Positions 18,691 to 25,995 of a stretch of 64,000 bases of DNA are shown piece after piece. The position numbers and the translations under genes are program-made. The stretch covers positions 434,001 through 498,000 of the forward strand of contig NZ_JADLQL010000003.1 of the NCBI RefSeq assembly GCF_015477805.1. Direction: 5' to 3'. The notes beneath the pieces were generated by a model. That model was not told the origin of the DNA and ran no database searches. It saw nothing but the letters and a program-made list of their open reading frames with translations. Source of the DNA: Nocardia flavorosea. Its GTDB lineage: Bacteria > Actinomycetota > Actinomycetes > Mycobacteriales > Mycobacteriaceae. Positions within the stretch are counted from its first letter, which is position 1. Every line of letters starts with the position of its first letter.

Positions 18691-18987
18691 ATGATGGGAG
18701 ACCAGACCACCACCGATCTGCCCGGCGCGGCAGAGGTGCCCGATACGCGGAAGGCGGACGCGGAGCCGGTGGTAACCGGTTCGTCCGGTTCCCGGGCGAT
18801 GGTGGGTAGAGTTCTCGGCTGGCTGGTTTTCGCCGGGGGCCTGGGGGCGGCGGTCTTCGGAATCGCCACACTGCATGTCGTGATCAGTGTTATCGGTCTC
18901 ATCCTGGCCTGCACCGCGGGCTTGACCCTGCTCAAGCTGCGAGCGGACGGGCCCGGCCCCGAACCCGAGGTGCGGATCGCCGGCTGA
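18691..18987 (+). CDS. Small membrane protein, two predicted TM segments
   Basis: A 98-residue protein from ATG 18691 (a second ATG follows at once at 18694), preceded by GAGGAG. The first 40 residues are polar, then two hydrophobic helices (about 40-62 and 64-85: VLGWLVFAGGLGAAVFGI and VISVIGLILACTAGL), and a short charged end. I do not recognise the family. It is divergent from the putative lipoprotein gene with about 300 bases between. Confidence 0.65.
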   Translation: MMGDQTTTDLPGAAEVPDTRKADAEPVVTGSSGSRAMVGRVLGWLVFAGGLGAAVFGIATLHVVISVIGLILACTAGLTLLKLRADGPGPEPEVRIAG

Positions 18988-19073
18988 GCGGCTCGACGCG
19001 GCCGGCAAGTGCCTCGGCGGCAGTGGTTTCGGCTTCGATGACCGTTGCGCTGCCCGCCTGTGCGCACTGAGTG

Positions 19074-19085
19074 GGACACGTGTCC
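19074..19085. promoter_or_regulatory. Palindrome GGACACGTGTCC, candidate operator
   Basis: A perfect 12-bp palindrome lies in the intergenic region about 150 bases upstream of the small peptide gene at 19235. Its half-site plan GGACA-NN-TGTCC recurs at 22626-22641, over the start codon of the TetR gene at 22055-22633. A role as a TetR-type operator is inference. Confidence 0.35.
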
Positions 19086-19234
19086 AATCAATGTTATGGG
19101 CAGTTGGCCGACCCTTGGCTCGGTCGTCACCCAGCCTGTCGAGTCCCTCGGGACGGGTAATCGGAGGTTTGCCGGACTCGGGCACCGTGAGTATTTTGGG
19201 CTGCGGTCGGGACGGATCAGGAGGAAAGTAGAAG

Positions 19235-19333
19235 ATGATCGAAGCCGGGTCCGCGGTCCTGAATCTGGCGAATCTCGTCACGAACATTGCCGCCAATGTG
19301 ACCTATATTCTGCAGGCCTGGGGAGTTCTCTGA
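19235..19333 (+). CDS. 32-residue hydrophobic peptide
   Basis: The short frame ATG 19235 to TGA 19333 encodes a 32-residue peptide beginning MIEAGSAVLNLANLV and ending ILQAWGVL. It has one acidic residue, no basic residue, Asn-rich polar positions and regularly spaced hydrophobic residues, so a membrane-active or amphipathic helix is likely. A strong site, CAGGAGGAAAG, lies about 10 bases upstream and a perfect 15-bp terminator stem begins 11 bases after the stop; together they mark a real transcription unit. No family is recognised. It recalls in size and character the short channel peptides (PorA/PorH) of corynebacteria, but no homology is claimed. Confidence 0.6.
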   Translation: MIEAGSAVLNLANLVTNIAANVTYILQAWGVL

Positions 19334-19344
19334 GGGTTTGCCGA

Positions 19345-19383
19345 TAGTGCGGCGGGGCGTCCGGTGGGCGCCCCGCCGCACTA
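19345..19383 (+). terminator. Strong hairpin terminator after the small peptide gene
   Basis: A perfect 15-bp inverted repeat (19345-19359 and 19369-19383, arm TAGTGCGGCGGGGCG) with a 9-base loop. No T-run follows. It sits 11 bases after the 32-codon gene and about 130 bases before mscR, separating the two transcription units. Confidence 0.75.
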
Positions 19384-19511
19384 CGTCCGGGGGCGACCAC
19401 GACCTCCGGTGGGTGCTCGTTCGGATACCCCGGACCCGCGCGGCCTGGCCCTGGGACGGATAACGTATGCGGCATCGTGCATCACCGCATGACCGCCCGA
19501 GAGGAGACGCA

Positions 19512-20597
19512 GTGCCCCAGCAGGTTCGAGGTGTTATCGCCCGCAGTCCCGGCGCCCCGGTCGAACTCGTCCCGATCGTCCTGCCCGACCCCGGGCCGCG
19601 CGATGTGGTGGTGAAAGTCCAGGCCTGCGGCGTATGCCATACCGATCTGACCTACCGCGAAGGCGGGATCAACGACGAATTCCCGTTCCTGCTCGGCCAC
19701 GAGGCCGCCGGTATCGTGGAAACCGTGGGTTCGGCGGTAACCCATGTGGAACCGGGCGATTTCGTGATCCTGAACTGGCGTGCGGTCTGCGGACAGTGCC
19801 GGGCCTGTAAACGCGGACGTCCCTGGTACTGCTTCGACACCTTCAACGCGAGTGTGCCGATGACGCTCGAGGACGGTACCGAACTCACCCCCGCGCTCGG
19901 TATCGGCGCGTTCGCCGATAAGACGCTGGTCCACGAGGGCCAGTGCACCAAAGTGGATCCGGAGACCGATCCGGCGGTCGCCGGACTGTTGGGCTGCGGT
20001 GTGATGGCCGGCCTGGGCGCCGCAGTGAACACCGGCAATGTCGGCCGGGGTGATTCGGTCGCGGTGCTCGGCTGCGGTGGTGTGGGTGATGCCGCGATCG
20101 CCGGGGCCCGGCTCGCGGGTGCGGGCACCATCATCGCCGTGGACACCGACGCCCGGAAGTTCGACTGGGCCCGCGAACTCGGCGCCACGCATACCGTCGA
20201 TGCGTCCGCTACCGATCCGGTCGCGGCGATCCAGGACCTCACCGGCGGTTTCGGCGCGGATGTGGTGATCGACGCCGTCGGCCGGCCGGAAACCTGGAAG
20301 CAGGCGTTCTATGCGCGCGATCTGGCGGGTACCGTGGTGCTGGTCGGTGTCCCGACGCCCGATATGAAACTCGAGATGCCGCTGATCGATTTCTTCAGCC
20401 GCGGCGGATCGCTGAAATCCTCATGGTACGGCGACTGCCTGCCCGAACGCGATTTCCCGATGCTGATCGACCTGTACCGGCAGGGCCGACTCCCGCTGGA
20501 GAAGTTCGTCACCGAGCGGATCGGCCTGGACGCCGTCGACGAGGCGTTCACCACCATGCACGGCGGGGCCGTGCTGCGTTCGGTGGTGGTCCTGTGA
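19512..20597 (+). CDS. mscR: S-(hydroxymethyl)mycothiol dehydrogenase (zinc alcohol dehydrogenase family)
   Basis: A 361-residue protein from GTG 19512, with GAGGAG upstream. It is a class III-type zinc alcohol dehydrogenase: catalytic zinc ligands are in ACGVCHTDLTYREGG and GHEAAGIVE, the structural zinc cluster in CGQCRACKRGRPWYC, and the NAD-binding motif in LGCGGVGDAAIAGA. The sequence follows my recollection of M. tuberculosis Rv2259 nearly end to end, including FPFLLGHEAAG and LKSSWYGDCLPE. It oxidises S-hydroxymethylmycothiol, made from formaldehyde and mycothiol, and can act as an S-nitrosomycothiol reductase. The next gene overlaps as in the mycobacterial pair. Confidence 0.93.
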   Translation: MPQQVRGVIARSPGAPVELVPIVLPDPGPRDVVVKVQACGVCHTDLTYREGGINDEFPFLLGHEAAGIVETVGSAVTHVEPGDFVILNWRAVCGQCRACKRGRPWYCFDTFNASVPMTLEDGTELTPALGIGAFADKTLVHEGQCTKVDPETDPAVAGLLGCGVMAGLGAAVNTGNVGRGDSVAVLGCGGVGDAAIAGARLAGAGTIIAVDTDARKFDWARELGATHTVDASATDPVAAIQDLTGGFGADVVIDAVGRPETWKQAFYARDLAGTVVLVGVPTPDMKLEMPLIDFFSRGGSLKSSWYGDCLPERDFPMLIDLYRQGRLPLEKFVTERIGLDAVDEAFTTMHGGAVLRSVVVL

Positions 20598-21208
20598 CGG
20601 CGCGCGTGGAGCGGATCGTCACCGAAGGCCAGTTCTGCCTGGACGGCGGTTGCTGGGATGTGGCGAACAATATCTGGCTGGTCGGCGACGACAACGAGGT
20701 CGTGATCATCGACGCCGCGCACGATGCCCAGCCGATCCTCGACGCGGTCGCGGGCCGCCGGGTGACCGCCGTCATCTGCACCCATGCCCACAACGATCAC
20801 GTGACGGTGGCGCCCACCCTGTCGGCGGCCACCGGCGCCCCGATCCATCTGCATCCCGCCGACGATGTGCTGTGGCAGCAGACCCATCCCGGGGTCGAAT
20901 ACCGCGAGTTGTCCGACGGCGCGGTTTTCGAGATCGCCGGCACGCAACTGCGGGTCCTGCATACACCGGGCCATTCCCCGGGCTCGTGCTGCCTGCACCT
21001 GCCGGAAGCGGGTGTGGTCTTCAGCGGCGACACGCTGTTCGAGGGTGGTCCGGGCGCGACCGGACGCTCGTATTCGGACTACCCGACCATTCTGGGGTCC
21101 ATCAACGATGTCCTTTTCGCGTTACCGGACGAAACGGTCGTGCACACCGGCCACGGGTCGGATACCACCCTCGGGGCCGAACGCGCCAACGTCCCGGCGG
21201 CTTCCTAG
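20594..21208 (+). CDS. Metallo-beta-lactamase-fold hydrolase, probable partner of mscR
   Basis: A 204-residue protein from GTG 20594, overlapping the mscR stop as GTGA. The metal motif THAHNDH (HxHxDH) is complete, with further ligands in TPGHSPGS, FSGDTLF and HTGHGSDT, the glyoxalase II-like subset. In M. tuberculosis the mscR gene is likewise followed by such a gene (Rv2260, from memory). It probably hydrolyses the S-formylmycothiol formed by MscR, releasing formate and mycothiol; that step is inference from context. Confidence 0.88.
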   Translation: MTARVERIVTEGQFCLDGGCWDVANNIWLVGDDNEVVIIDAAHDAQPILDAVAGRRVTAVICTHAHNDHVTVAPTLSAATGAPIHLHPADDVLWQQTHPGVEYRELSDGAVFEIAGTQLRVLHTPGHSPGSCCLHLPEAGVVFSGDTLFEGGPGATGRSYSDYPTILGSINDVLFALPDETVVHTGHGSDTTLGAERANVPAAS

Positions 21209-21219
21209 CAAGCGCCGCG

Positions 21220-21249
21220 CAGCCCACCGCGCCCGGTCGCGGTGGGCTG
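21220..21249 (+). terminator. Hairpin terminator after mscR operon
   Basis: A perfect 12-bp inverted repeat (21220-21231 and 21238-21249, arm CAGCCCACCGCG) with a 6-base loop starts 11 bases after the stop codon at 21208. There is no T-run, but position and stability fit an actinomycete terminator. Confidence 0.75.
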
Positions 21250-21262
21250 GAACCATCTCATA

Positions 21263-21311
21263 TCTCACGCGAAGTGCCCCGGTGCGTCTCATGCGAAGTG
21301 CCCCCGGTGCG
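21263..21311. repeat. Two tandem 24/25-bp direct repeats in an intergenic region
   Basis: Copies at 21263-21286 and 21287-21311 share TCTCAYGCGAAGTGCCCC(C)GGTGCG, differing by one substitution and one inserted C. They lie in the 304 bases between the terminator of the mscR operon and the end of the leftward nitroreductase-like gene. I see no gene in the remaining sequence (21312-21553). Function unknown. Confidence 0.6.
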
Positions 21312-21553
21312 CGCTCCGGAGGTCCGGCCGCGCGGTGCACGGCACCGGCAGTCGGCGGCGCCCCCACGGGCAACCGAGGGAAGACGATCGCACTGCGGCC
21401 GTGAGCGGCCAGCGATGGCACTGGCGGCGCTCCACTGTCGGCGGCGGGCGGAGTGTCCGGCCGGGCGGCGATCGTCAGGGTTCGGCGAACACCCGGCGGA
21501 TCCCGCACCACAGCCGTCCCGTCCGTGGTGGGGGATTGGGGCTGTGGATGGTT

Positions 21554-22027
21554 TCAGGTGCGGGGTTCCAGGATGAAGATGGGAATCTTGCGTTCCGTCC
21601 AGGACTGGTAGTTCGCGAAATCCTCGTACAGTTCGAGCAGCCGAGGCCACAGCCCGTCGCGTTCGGTGTCGTCGGCGAGGCGGGCGCGGACCGGGAGGCG
21701 GTCCTTGCCGACCTGGATCGTGGTATCCGGCTGGGCGACCAGGTTGTAGTACCACTGCGGGTTCTTCGGTAGCCCGCCCTGAGAGGCGACGATGACGATA
21801 TTCGCGCCGTCGCGCAGGTAGAGCAGCGGGATCGTGAACTGTTTGCCGGATTTGCGGCCGGTGTGGTCGAGCAGCAGCGTCGGCACCGGTTTGCGGAATC
21901 CCGCGCCGACGCGCCAGTTACCGCCGATCCGGCCGCCGGTGCGTTTGTAGGTCCAGGTGTTGACCTTGGACATGTATTTGATGATGGTGGGAACCAGCGA
22001 CGAATCGAGCTGCTTGGGTCGGTCCAT
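21554..22027 (-). CDS. Deazaflavin (F420)-dependent nitroreductase family protein (DUF385/Ddn-like)
   Basis: A 157-residue protein from ATG 22027, 27 bases after the TetR stop on the same strand. Family marks are the split-barrel segments VPTLLLDHTGRKSGKQFTIPLLYL, the IVASQGGLPKNPQWYYNL stretch and ARLADDTERD. Ddn-like proteins use F420H2 to reduce quinones or enones; some reduce steroid-like enones. As the last gene of the leftward catabolic operon, it could act on an unsaturated intermediate of that pathway (inference). Confidence 0.88.
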   Translation of the reverse strand: MDRPKQLDSSLVPTIIKYMSKVNTWTYKRTGGRIGGNWRVGAGFRKPVPTLLLDHTGRKSGKQFTIPLLYLRDGANIVIVASQGGLPKNPQWYYNLVAQPDTTIQVGKDRLPVRARLADDTERDGLWPRLLELYEDFANYQSWTERKIPIFILEPRT

Positions 22028-22054
22028 GAGATTTTCGAAGCTTTCTTCCGCTGC

Positions 22055-22633
22055 TCAGCGCAGGATCAACAGGGCCGATTTCTCGATGAGTTCGGCGATA
22101 TCGGCATAGGACGCGTAGCCCATACCGGCCCGCACCAGTGCGCCGGCATAGACGAGTTCGAGGGAGACCACGATTTCCGGATCGGCGCCGGGGCCGAGGG
22201 CACGTTCGATCCGGGTGCGGATCTCCAGGCCGATCCGGGCCCGTAGATGCGCCACATCGGGGTCGCGGCCGAGCAGTGCGCTGGTGACGGCCCCGGCGAC
22301 TTCCTGATCGTCGGCGACGAGCAGCGCGATGGAGCGCAATTCGGCCACCACCCGCATCGTGGGATCGGGATCCTCGCTGACCGGGGATTCCGTTGCCACG
22401 AGCCGGCGCCAGAAGATCTCGGCGACCAGATGTTCCTTCGACGAGAAATAGGTGTACGCGGTGGCGGTACCCACACCTGCCGCGGCGGCGACCATGCGAA
22501 TGGTCATCCCCGCGAATCCTTCGCGTGTGAGCACCTCCACCGCTGCCTTCGTCAGTTTGTCGACCGTATCTGCCTGTTTCGCGGACAGGCGGCGACGGGT
22601 GGCTTCGATGACGAGAGGTTCACCTTCGGACAT
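22055..22633 (-). CDS. TetR family transcriptional regulator
   Basis: A 192-residue protein from ATG 22633. The helix-turn-helix is clear at residues about 25-70: VDKLTKAAVEVLTREGFAG, MTIRMVAAAAGVGTATAYTYFSSKEHL. The C-terminal domain has the four-helix TetR character (LVYAGALVRAGMGYASYADI). It starts 18 bases after the flavoprotein gene of the leftward operon, so it is cotranscribed or has its own promoter over the palindrome at 22626-22641. I infer that it controls the cluster, binding TGTC-type palindromes near 27480 and 31646. Confidence 0.9.
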   Translation of the reverse strand: MSEGEPLVIEATRRRLSAKQADTVDKLTKAAVEVLTREGFAGMTIRMVAAAAGVGTATAYTYFSSKEHLVAEIFWRRLVATESPVSEDPDPTMRVVAELRSIALLVADDQEVAGAVTSALLGRDPDVAHLRARIGLEIRTRIERALGPGADPEIVVSLELVYAGALVRAGMGYASYADIAELIEKSALLILR

Positions 22634-22641
22634 GTGTCCGA
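22626..22641. promoter_or_regulatory. Inverted repeat TCGGACA-TG-TGTCCGA over the TetR start codon
   Basis: Seven-base arms are perfectly complementary around a two-base centre and the element covers the ATG of the TetR gene. Part of the symmetry could come from the coding sequence. It matches the plan GGACA-NN-TGTCC seen at 19074-19085. Autoregulation by TetR is inference. Confidence 0.35.
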
Positions 22642-22651
22642 CCGTACCGTT

Positions 22652-24118
22652 TCACGCTTTCGCGGCCGCAATCCCGGCCCGGCGGCCGTAGAAGCTGCCG
22701 TCGCCCAGGGACGTTCCGCTGGCGTAACCGCCCGCGCAGACACCGGAAGTGCAGCGCCCCGCCGCGAACAGACCGGCGATCGGCCGGCCGTCGACATGCA
22801 GGACCCGCGAATCCAGGTCGGTGCGCAGACCTCCGAGGGTGAATCCCGCGGTGAAACTGCGCATATCGAAGGCCGCGAACGGTCCTTGCAGCGGTGCGGT
22901 CCACTCCGGTTTCTTGCCGAGCAGCGGGTCCTGGCCGTTCGCCGCGTGCTTGTTGTAGAGCTCGACGGTGGTCTGCAACGCGAGTTCGGGCAGGCCGATA
23001 TCGGATTCCAGTTCGGCGACCGTTTCCGCGGCCCAGGTGGGCGGCTGCCGGAAGAACGGCGTGGAGGTCTCGGTGGTGAGCGATTCCTCGTAGGCGGCCT
23101 CGCCGATGATCAGATACGCCTGGTTTTCCTGATGGAACAGCGTCATCTGCCCGATCCGGCCCGGATAGGTGTCCTCGGGGACGTACCGCTGCCCGCGGCC
23201 GTTGACCAGGATGCCGCGCGCCATCATCTGCGGGTCACCGAAGAACGCGACCTCGGTGGCGTCCATATGCGCCAGATCGGCGCCCAGGGCCTGGGCCAGC
23301 CGGATGGCGATACCGTCGTGTTCCTCGATGGCGGCGCCCGGGCGGCCGATGAGCCGCGGGGCGAACCCTTCGATCATCTGGTCGTGATAGGCGAAACTGC
23401 CCGTGGCCAGCACGACCCCGCGTTCGGCCCGGATGGTCAGCTCCTTGCCGTACTGTTTGGCGACCACGCCGACGACCCGGTCGCCGTCCACGATCAACCG
23501 CTGGATCCGGGTGTCGTATTCGGCGGTCACCCCGAGCTTTTCGGCGGTTTCGGCGAGCGGCTTCATCAGCATGTAGCCGCCGCCTTTGGAGCCCGTCCGC
23601 TTGTTCGTCATCTGCGGAACGTGACCGCGCGGCGCCGGGTCGGCGATGGTGTTGAACGGCGCGGCGTTCTCGCCACCGGAATACATGAGGCCCTCGTCGT
23701 GCGGCGGTTCCCAGCCGGGTTCGCCCCAGAACTCCGCTTTGAACGGAACGCCGTTGGCAACCAGCCATTCGTAGTGTTCGACGCTGCCCCGGCAGTAGTC
23801 GGCGATCTTCTCCCGGTCCACGCCCGGTCCGAGGGCGGCGACCATGAATTTCTCCATGTTCTCGGCACTGTCCTCGAAGCCCAGCGCACGCTGCAGCGGT
23901 GTGCCGCCACCGAGATAGATGAACCCGCCTGCCAGCGCGGCCGCCCCGCCCCAGCCGCTGGTGCGTTCCAGGATTAGCACCTGTGCCCCGGCCCGCGCGG
24001 CCTCGATCGAAGCGCAGACGCCGGCGATTCCGTAGCCGGCGACGACCACATCGGTGGTGCGGTCCCATTCGGCGACTTCGGCGGCGGACAGCGGTCGGAT
24101 GGTGGTGGCCTCGGCCAT
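22652..24118 (-). CDS. FAD-dependent dehydrogenase (3-ketosteroid dehydrogenase/fumarate reductase flavoprotein family)
   Basis: A 488-residue protein from ATG 24118, overlapping the previous stop by one base (TAATG). The dinucleotide motif VVVAGYGIAGVCASIEAARAG binds FAD; GVVLATGSFAYH and the C-terminal GLFAAGRCTSGVCAGGYASG match the family that includes KstD and fumarate reductase flavoproteins. Its place in a cluster with P450s of steroid-degrading type suggests dehydrogenation of a ring or enone substrate, but active-site assignment is not possible here. A FAD dehydrogenase annotated near the Rv0768-Rv0770 region of M. tuberculosis may be the counterpart (recollection). Confidence 0.85.
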   Translation of the reverse strand: MAEATTIRPLSAAEVAEWDRTTDVVVAGYGIAGVCASIEAARAGAQVLILERTSGWGGAAALAGGFIYLGGGTPLQRALGFEDSAENMEKFMVAALGPGVDREKIADYCRGSVEHYEWLVANGVPFKAEFWGEPGWEPPHDEGLMYSGGENAAPFNTIADPAPRGHVPQMTNKRTGSKGGGYMLMKPLAETAEKLGVTAEYDTRIQRLIVDGDRVVGVVAKQYGKELTIRAERGVVLATGSFAYHDQMIEGFAPRLIGRPGAAIEEHDGIAIRLAQALGADLAHMDATEVAFFGDPQMMARGILVNGRGQRYVPEDTYPGRIGQMTLFHQENQAYLIIGEAAYEESLTTETSTPFFRQPPTWAAETVAELESDIGLPELALQTTVELYNKHAANGQDPLLGKKPEWTAPLQGPFAAFDMRSFTAGFTLGGLRTDLDSRVLHVDGRPIAGLFAAGRCTSGVCAGGYASGTSLGDGSFYGRRAGIAAAKA

Positions 24119-25146
24119 TATTCGGTTTCCTTACTGTCGTTCTGCGCCGTGGCGGTGTCGTTCTGCTGCCCGGCAGCGGTGACACCCTGTTCGCCGATGC
24201 TGCCACGGGAGGCCCCCGCGGCACCGGGCCGGTCTCGCTGAGCGGAGGCGACGGGTGGCTGCCACCCGGCCGAGATCGCACCCTGCCCGACACCGAGCCC
24301 GGCACCGAGGCGCGATAGCGCCAGGGTCGCCAGCGGTAGCTCGGTGCCCATCCGGCTGCCGAGTTCCAGCGCCAGGGACAGGTCTTTTTCGCCGAGTTCG
24401 CGGACATGGGTGAGGATCGGCAACCAGAAATCGCCGTCCTCGATCGGTGCGGTGGTTTCGCGCAGCATGATCGAACCGGCCCCGCCGGTCACCGCGTCCG
24501 AATGGCGGACGACCTTGCCCAGCGCCGCGATATCCAGTCCGGCGGCCTCGGCCAGCCGCTGCGCCTCGGTGGCGGCGGTGAACGAGATGAAATGCAGCAG
24601 GTTACGGGCCAGTTTCATGCGGGTGCCCGCCCCGACCTCGCCGGCGTGCAGCACCAGATCGGCGAAGCAGCCGAAGGGTTCCCGCACCGCGGCCACGGCG
24701 CTTTCACTACCGCCGACCATGACCGCGAGTCGCCCGCTGTTCGCGCCCGCGGCGCCACCGCTGATCGGGGCGTCGACCAGCTCCACGTCGCGTTCGGCGC
24801 ACAACCGGGCGAATTCGCCGGCCGATTCGTCGCCGATGGTGGAGTGCACGGCCACCACGGTCCCCGGTGCGGCGGTGCTCAGCACTCCGTTCTCGCCGGT
24901 CAGCACGGTGCGGACCTGCCGGTCGTTCACCACCGCGATACAGACGACACCGCATTTCGCGGCGAGTTCGGCCGGGCTTGCGGCCGCATCGGCGCCCGCG
25001 TCGGTGAAGGGCTGCACGGCTTCGGCCCGGGTATCGCAGACGGTGAGCCCGCCGGACCAGCCCAGCAGCTGCTTCGCCATCGGCGCGCCCATATCGCCCA
25101 GGCCGATGAAGCCGACCCGGGTGCCGGCGCCCCCGTCGCCGCTCAT
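24118..25146 (-). CDS. 3-hydroxyisobutyrate dehydrogenase-like NAD(P)-dependent oxidoreductase
   Basis: A 342-residue protein from ATG 25146, overlapping the SDR stop (TGATG). The Rossmann motif VGFIGLGDMGAPMAKQL and the substrate motif VDAPISGGAAGANSG are typical of beta-hydroxyacid dehydrogenases; catalytic Lys is expected in GTRMKLARNLLHF. The last 50 residues, after LGAGLGVGQGAISA, are Ala/Gln/Asn-rich without fold and make it longer than the usual ~295 residues. Same gene order (ALDH, SDR, this enzyme) as I recall for M. tuberculosis Rv0768-Rv0770. Confidence 0.88.
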   Translation of the reverse strand: MSGDGGAGTRVGFIGLGDMGAPMAKQLLGWSGGLTVCDTRAEAVQPFTDAGADAAASPAELAAKCGVVCIAVVNDRQVRTVLTGENGVLSTAAPGTVVAVHSTIGDESAGEFARLCAERDVELVDAPISGGAAGANSGRLAVMVGGSESAVAAVREPFGCFADLVLHAGEVGAGTRMKLARNLLHFISFTAATEAQRLAEAAGLDIAALGKVVRHSDAVTGGAGSIMLRETTAPIEDGDFWLPILTHVRELGEKDLSLALELGSRMGTELPLATLALSRLGAGLGVGQGAISAGWQPPVASAQRDRPGAAGASRGSIGEQGVTAAGQQNDTATAQNDSKETE

Positions 25147-25895
25147 CAACGGATCACCTGACCGCCGTCGACACAGAAGATCTGCCCGGTGACCCATTTG
25201 GCGTCATCGGACAGCAGATACAGCAGTGCGCCGGCCATATCCTCCGGCGTCCCCATCCGCTTGAGCGGCAGGCGGCTGACCATATCCTTGACGATGCTCT
25301 CGGGCGTGGTGGTCTTGGTGGCTTCGGTATCGGTGGGACCGGGAGCGATCGCGTTGATCCGGATATTCGACCCGCCCAGTTCGGTGGCCAGCTGCTGGGT
25401 GAGACCGTTGATACCGACCTTGGCCAGGCCGTAGAACCCGCTGTATACGTAGGCGGCCGTCGATGATTGGTTCACAATCGAGCCGCCGCCGTTCGCTGCC
25501 ATGTTCTCCCAGACCGCGCGGGTCATCACCAGCGCGCCGTCCAGGTTCACCGACATGAACTTCTGGTAGTAGTCCCACGGCACGGTGAGCAGCAGGTCTA
25601 GCTTCATCCCGCCGTAGATGGCGGCGTTGTTGACCAGATGGTCGATCTTGCCGTACTTCTCGACGGTGAAATCGGCCAATGCCTTGGCCGATTCCGGATC
25701 GGCGACGTCGACCGGATGGAACGAGGCGGTGCCGCCGTCGGCCACGATCTTCTCGGCGACGGCGGTACCGCCCTCGGCGTTCAGGTCGGCGACGACAACG
25801 GATGCGCCCTCGGCGGCCAGCGCCTGCGCGTAGACCTCGCCGATACCGCGTGCGGCACCGGTGACGATAGCGGTGCGGCCGGTGAAACGAGCCAT
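25146..25895 (-). CDS. Short-chain dehydrogenase/reductase
   Basis: A 249-residue protein. ATG 25895 (MARFTGRTAIVTG) is chosen for the GAGGAG-type site upstream and because the nucleotide motif TGAARGIG follows at once. The catalytic set is Ser in NQSSTAAY and YxxxK in FYGLAKVG; the NAD(P) motif NNAA is present. Classical SDR length. It likely oxidises or reduces a hydroxy/keto group of the cluster's substrate. It lies 100 bases downstream of the aldehyde dehydrogenase and overlaps the next gene by one base. Confidence 0.92.
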   Translation of the reverse strand: MARFTGRTAIVTGAARGIGEVYAQALAAEGASVVVADLNAEGGTAVAEKIVADGGTASFHPVDVADPESAKALADFTVEKYGKIDHLVNNAAIYGGMKLDLLLTVPWDYYQKFMSVNLDGALVMTRAVWENMAANGGGSIVNQSSTAAYVYSGFYGLAKVGINGLTQQLATELGGSNIRINAIAPGPTDTEATKTTTPESIVKDMVSRLPLKRMGTPEDMAGALLYLLSDDAKWVTGQIFCVDGGQVIR

Positions 25896-25995
25896 GGGAT
25901 CGAGCTCCTCGCTGCTGTGGAAAGCCTGGTGGGAAAAGTTCGGACTACTGCGGGCGCGGCCGGGGTGCCGCTGCGGGATCGTCGGTGTACCGGAG

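Noticed and set aside
22247..23977. Long forward open frame of 576 codons
   Set aside because: It is antisense to the FAD dehydrogenase and TetR genes, which have clear motifs; its sequence has no domain and is a GC-driven shadow.
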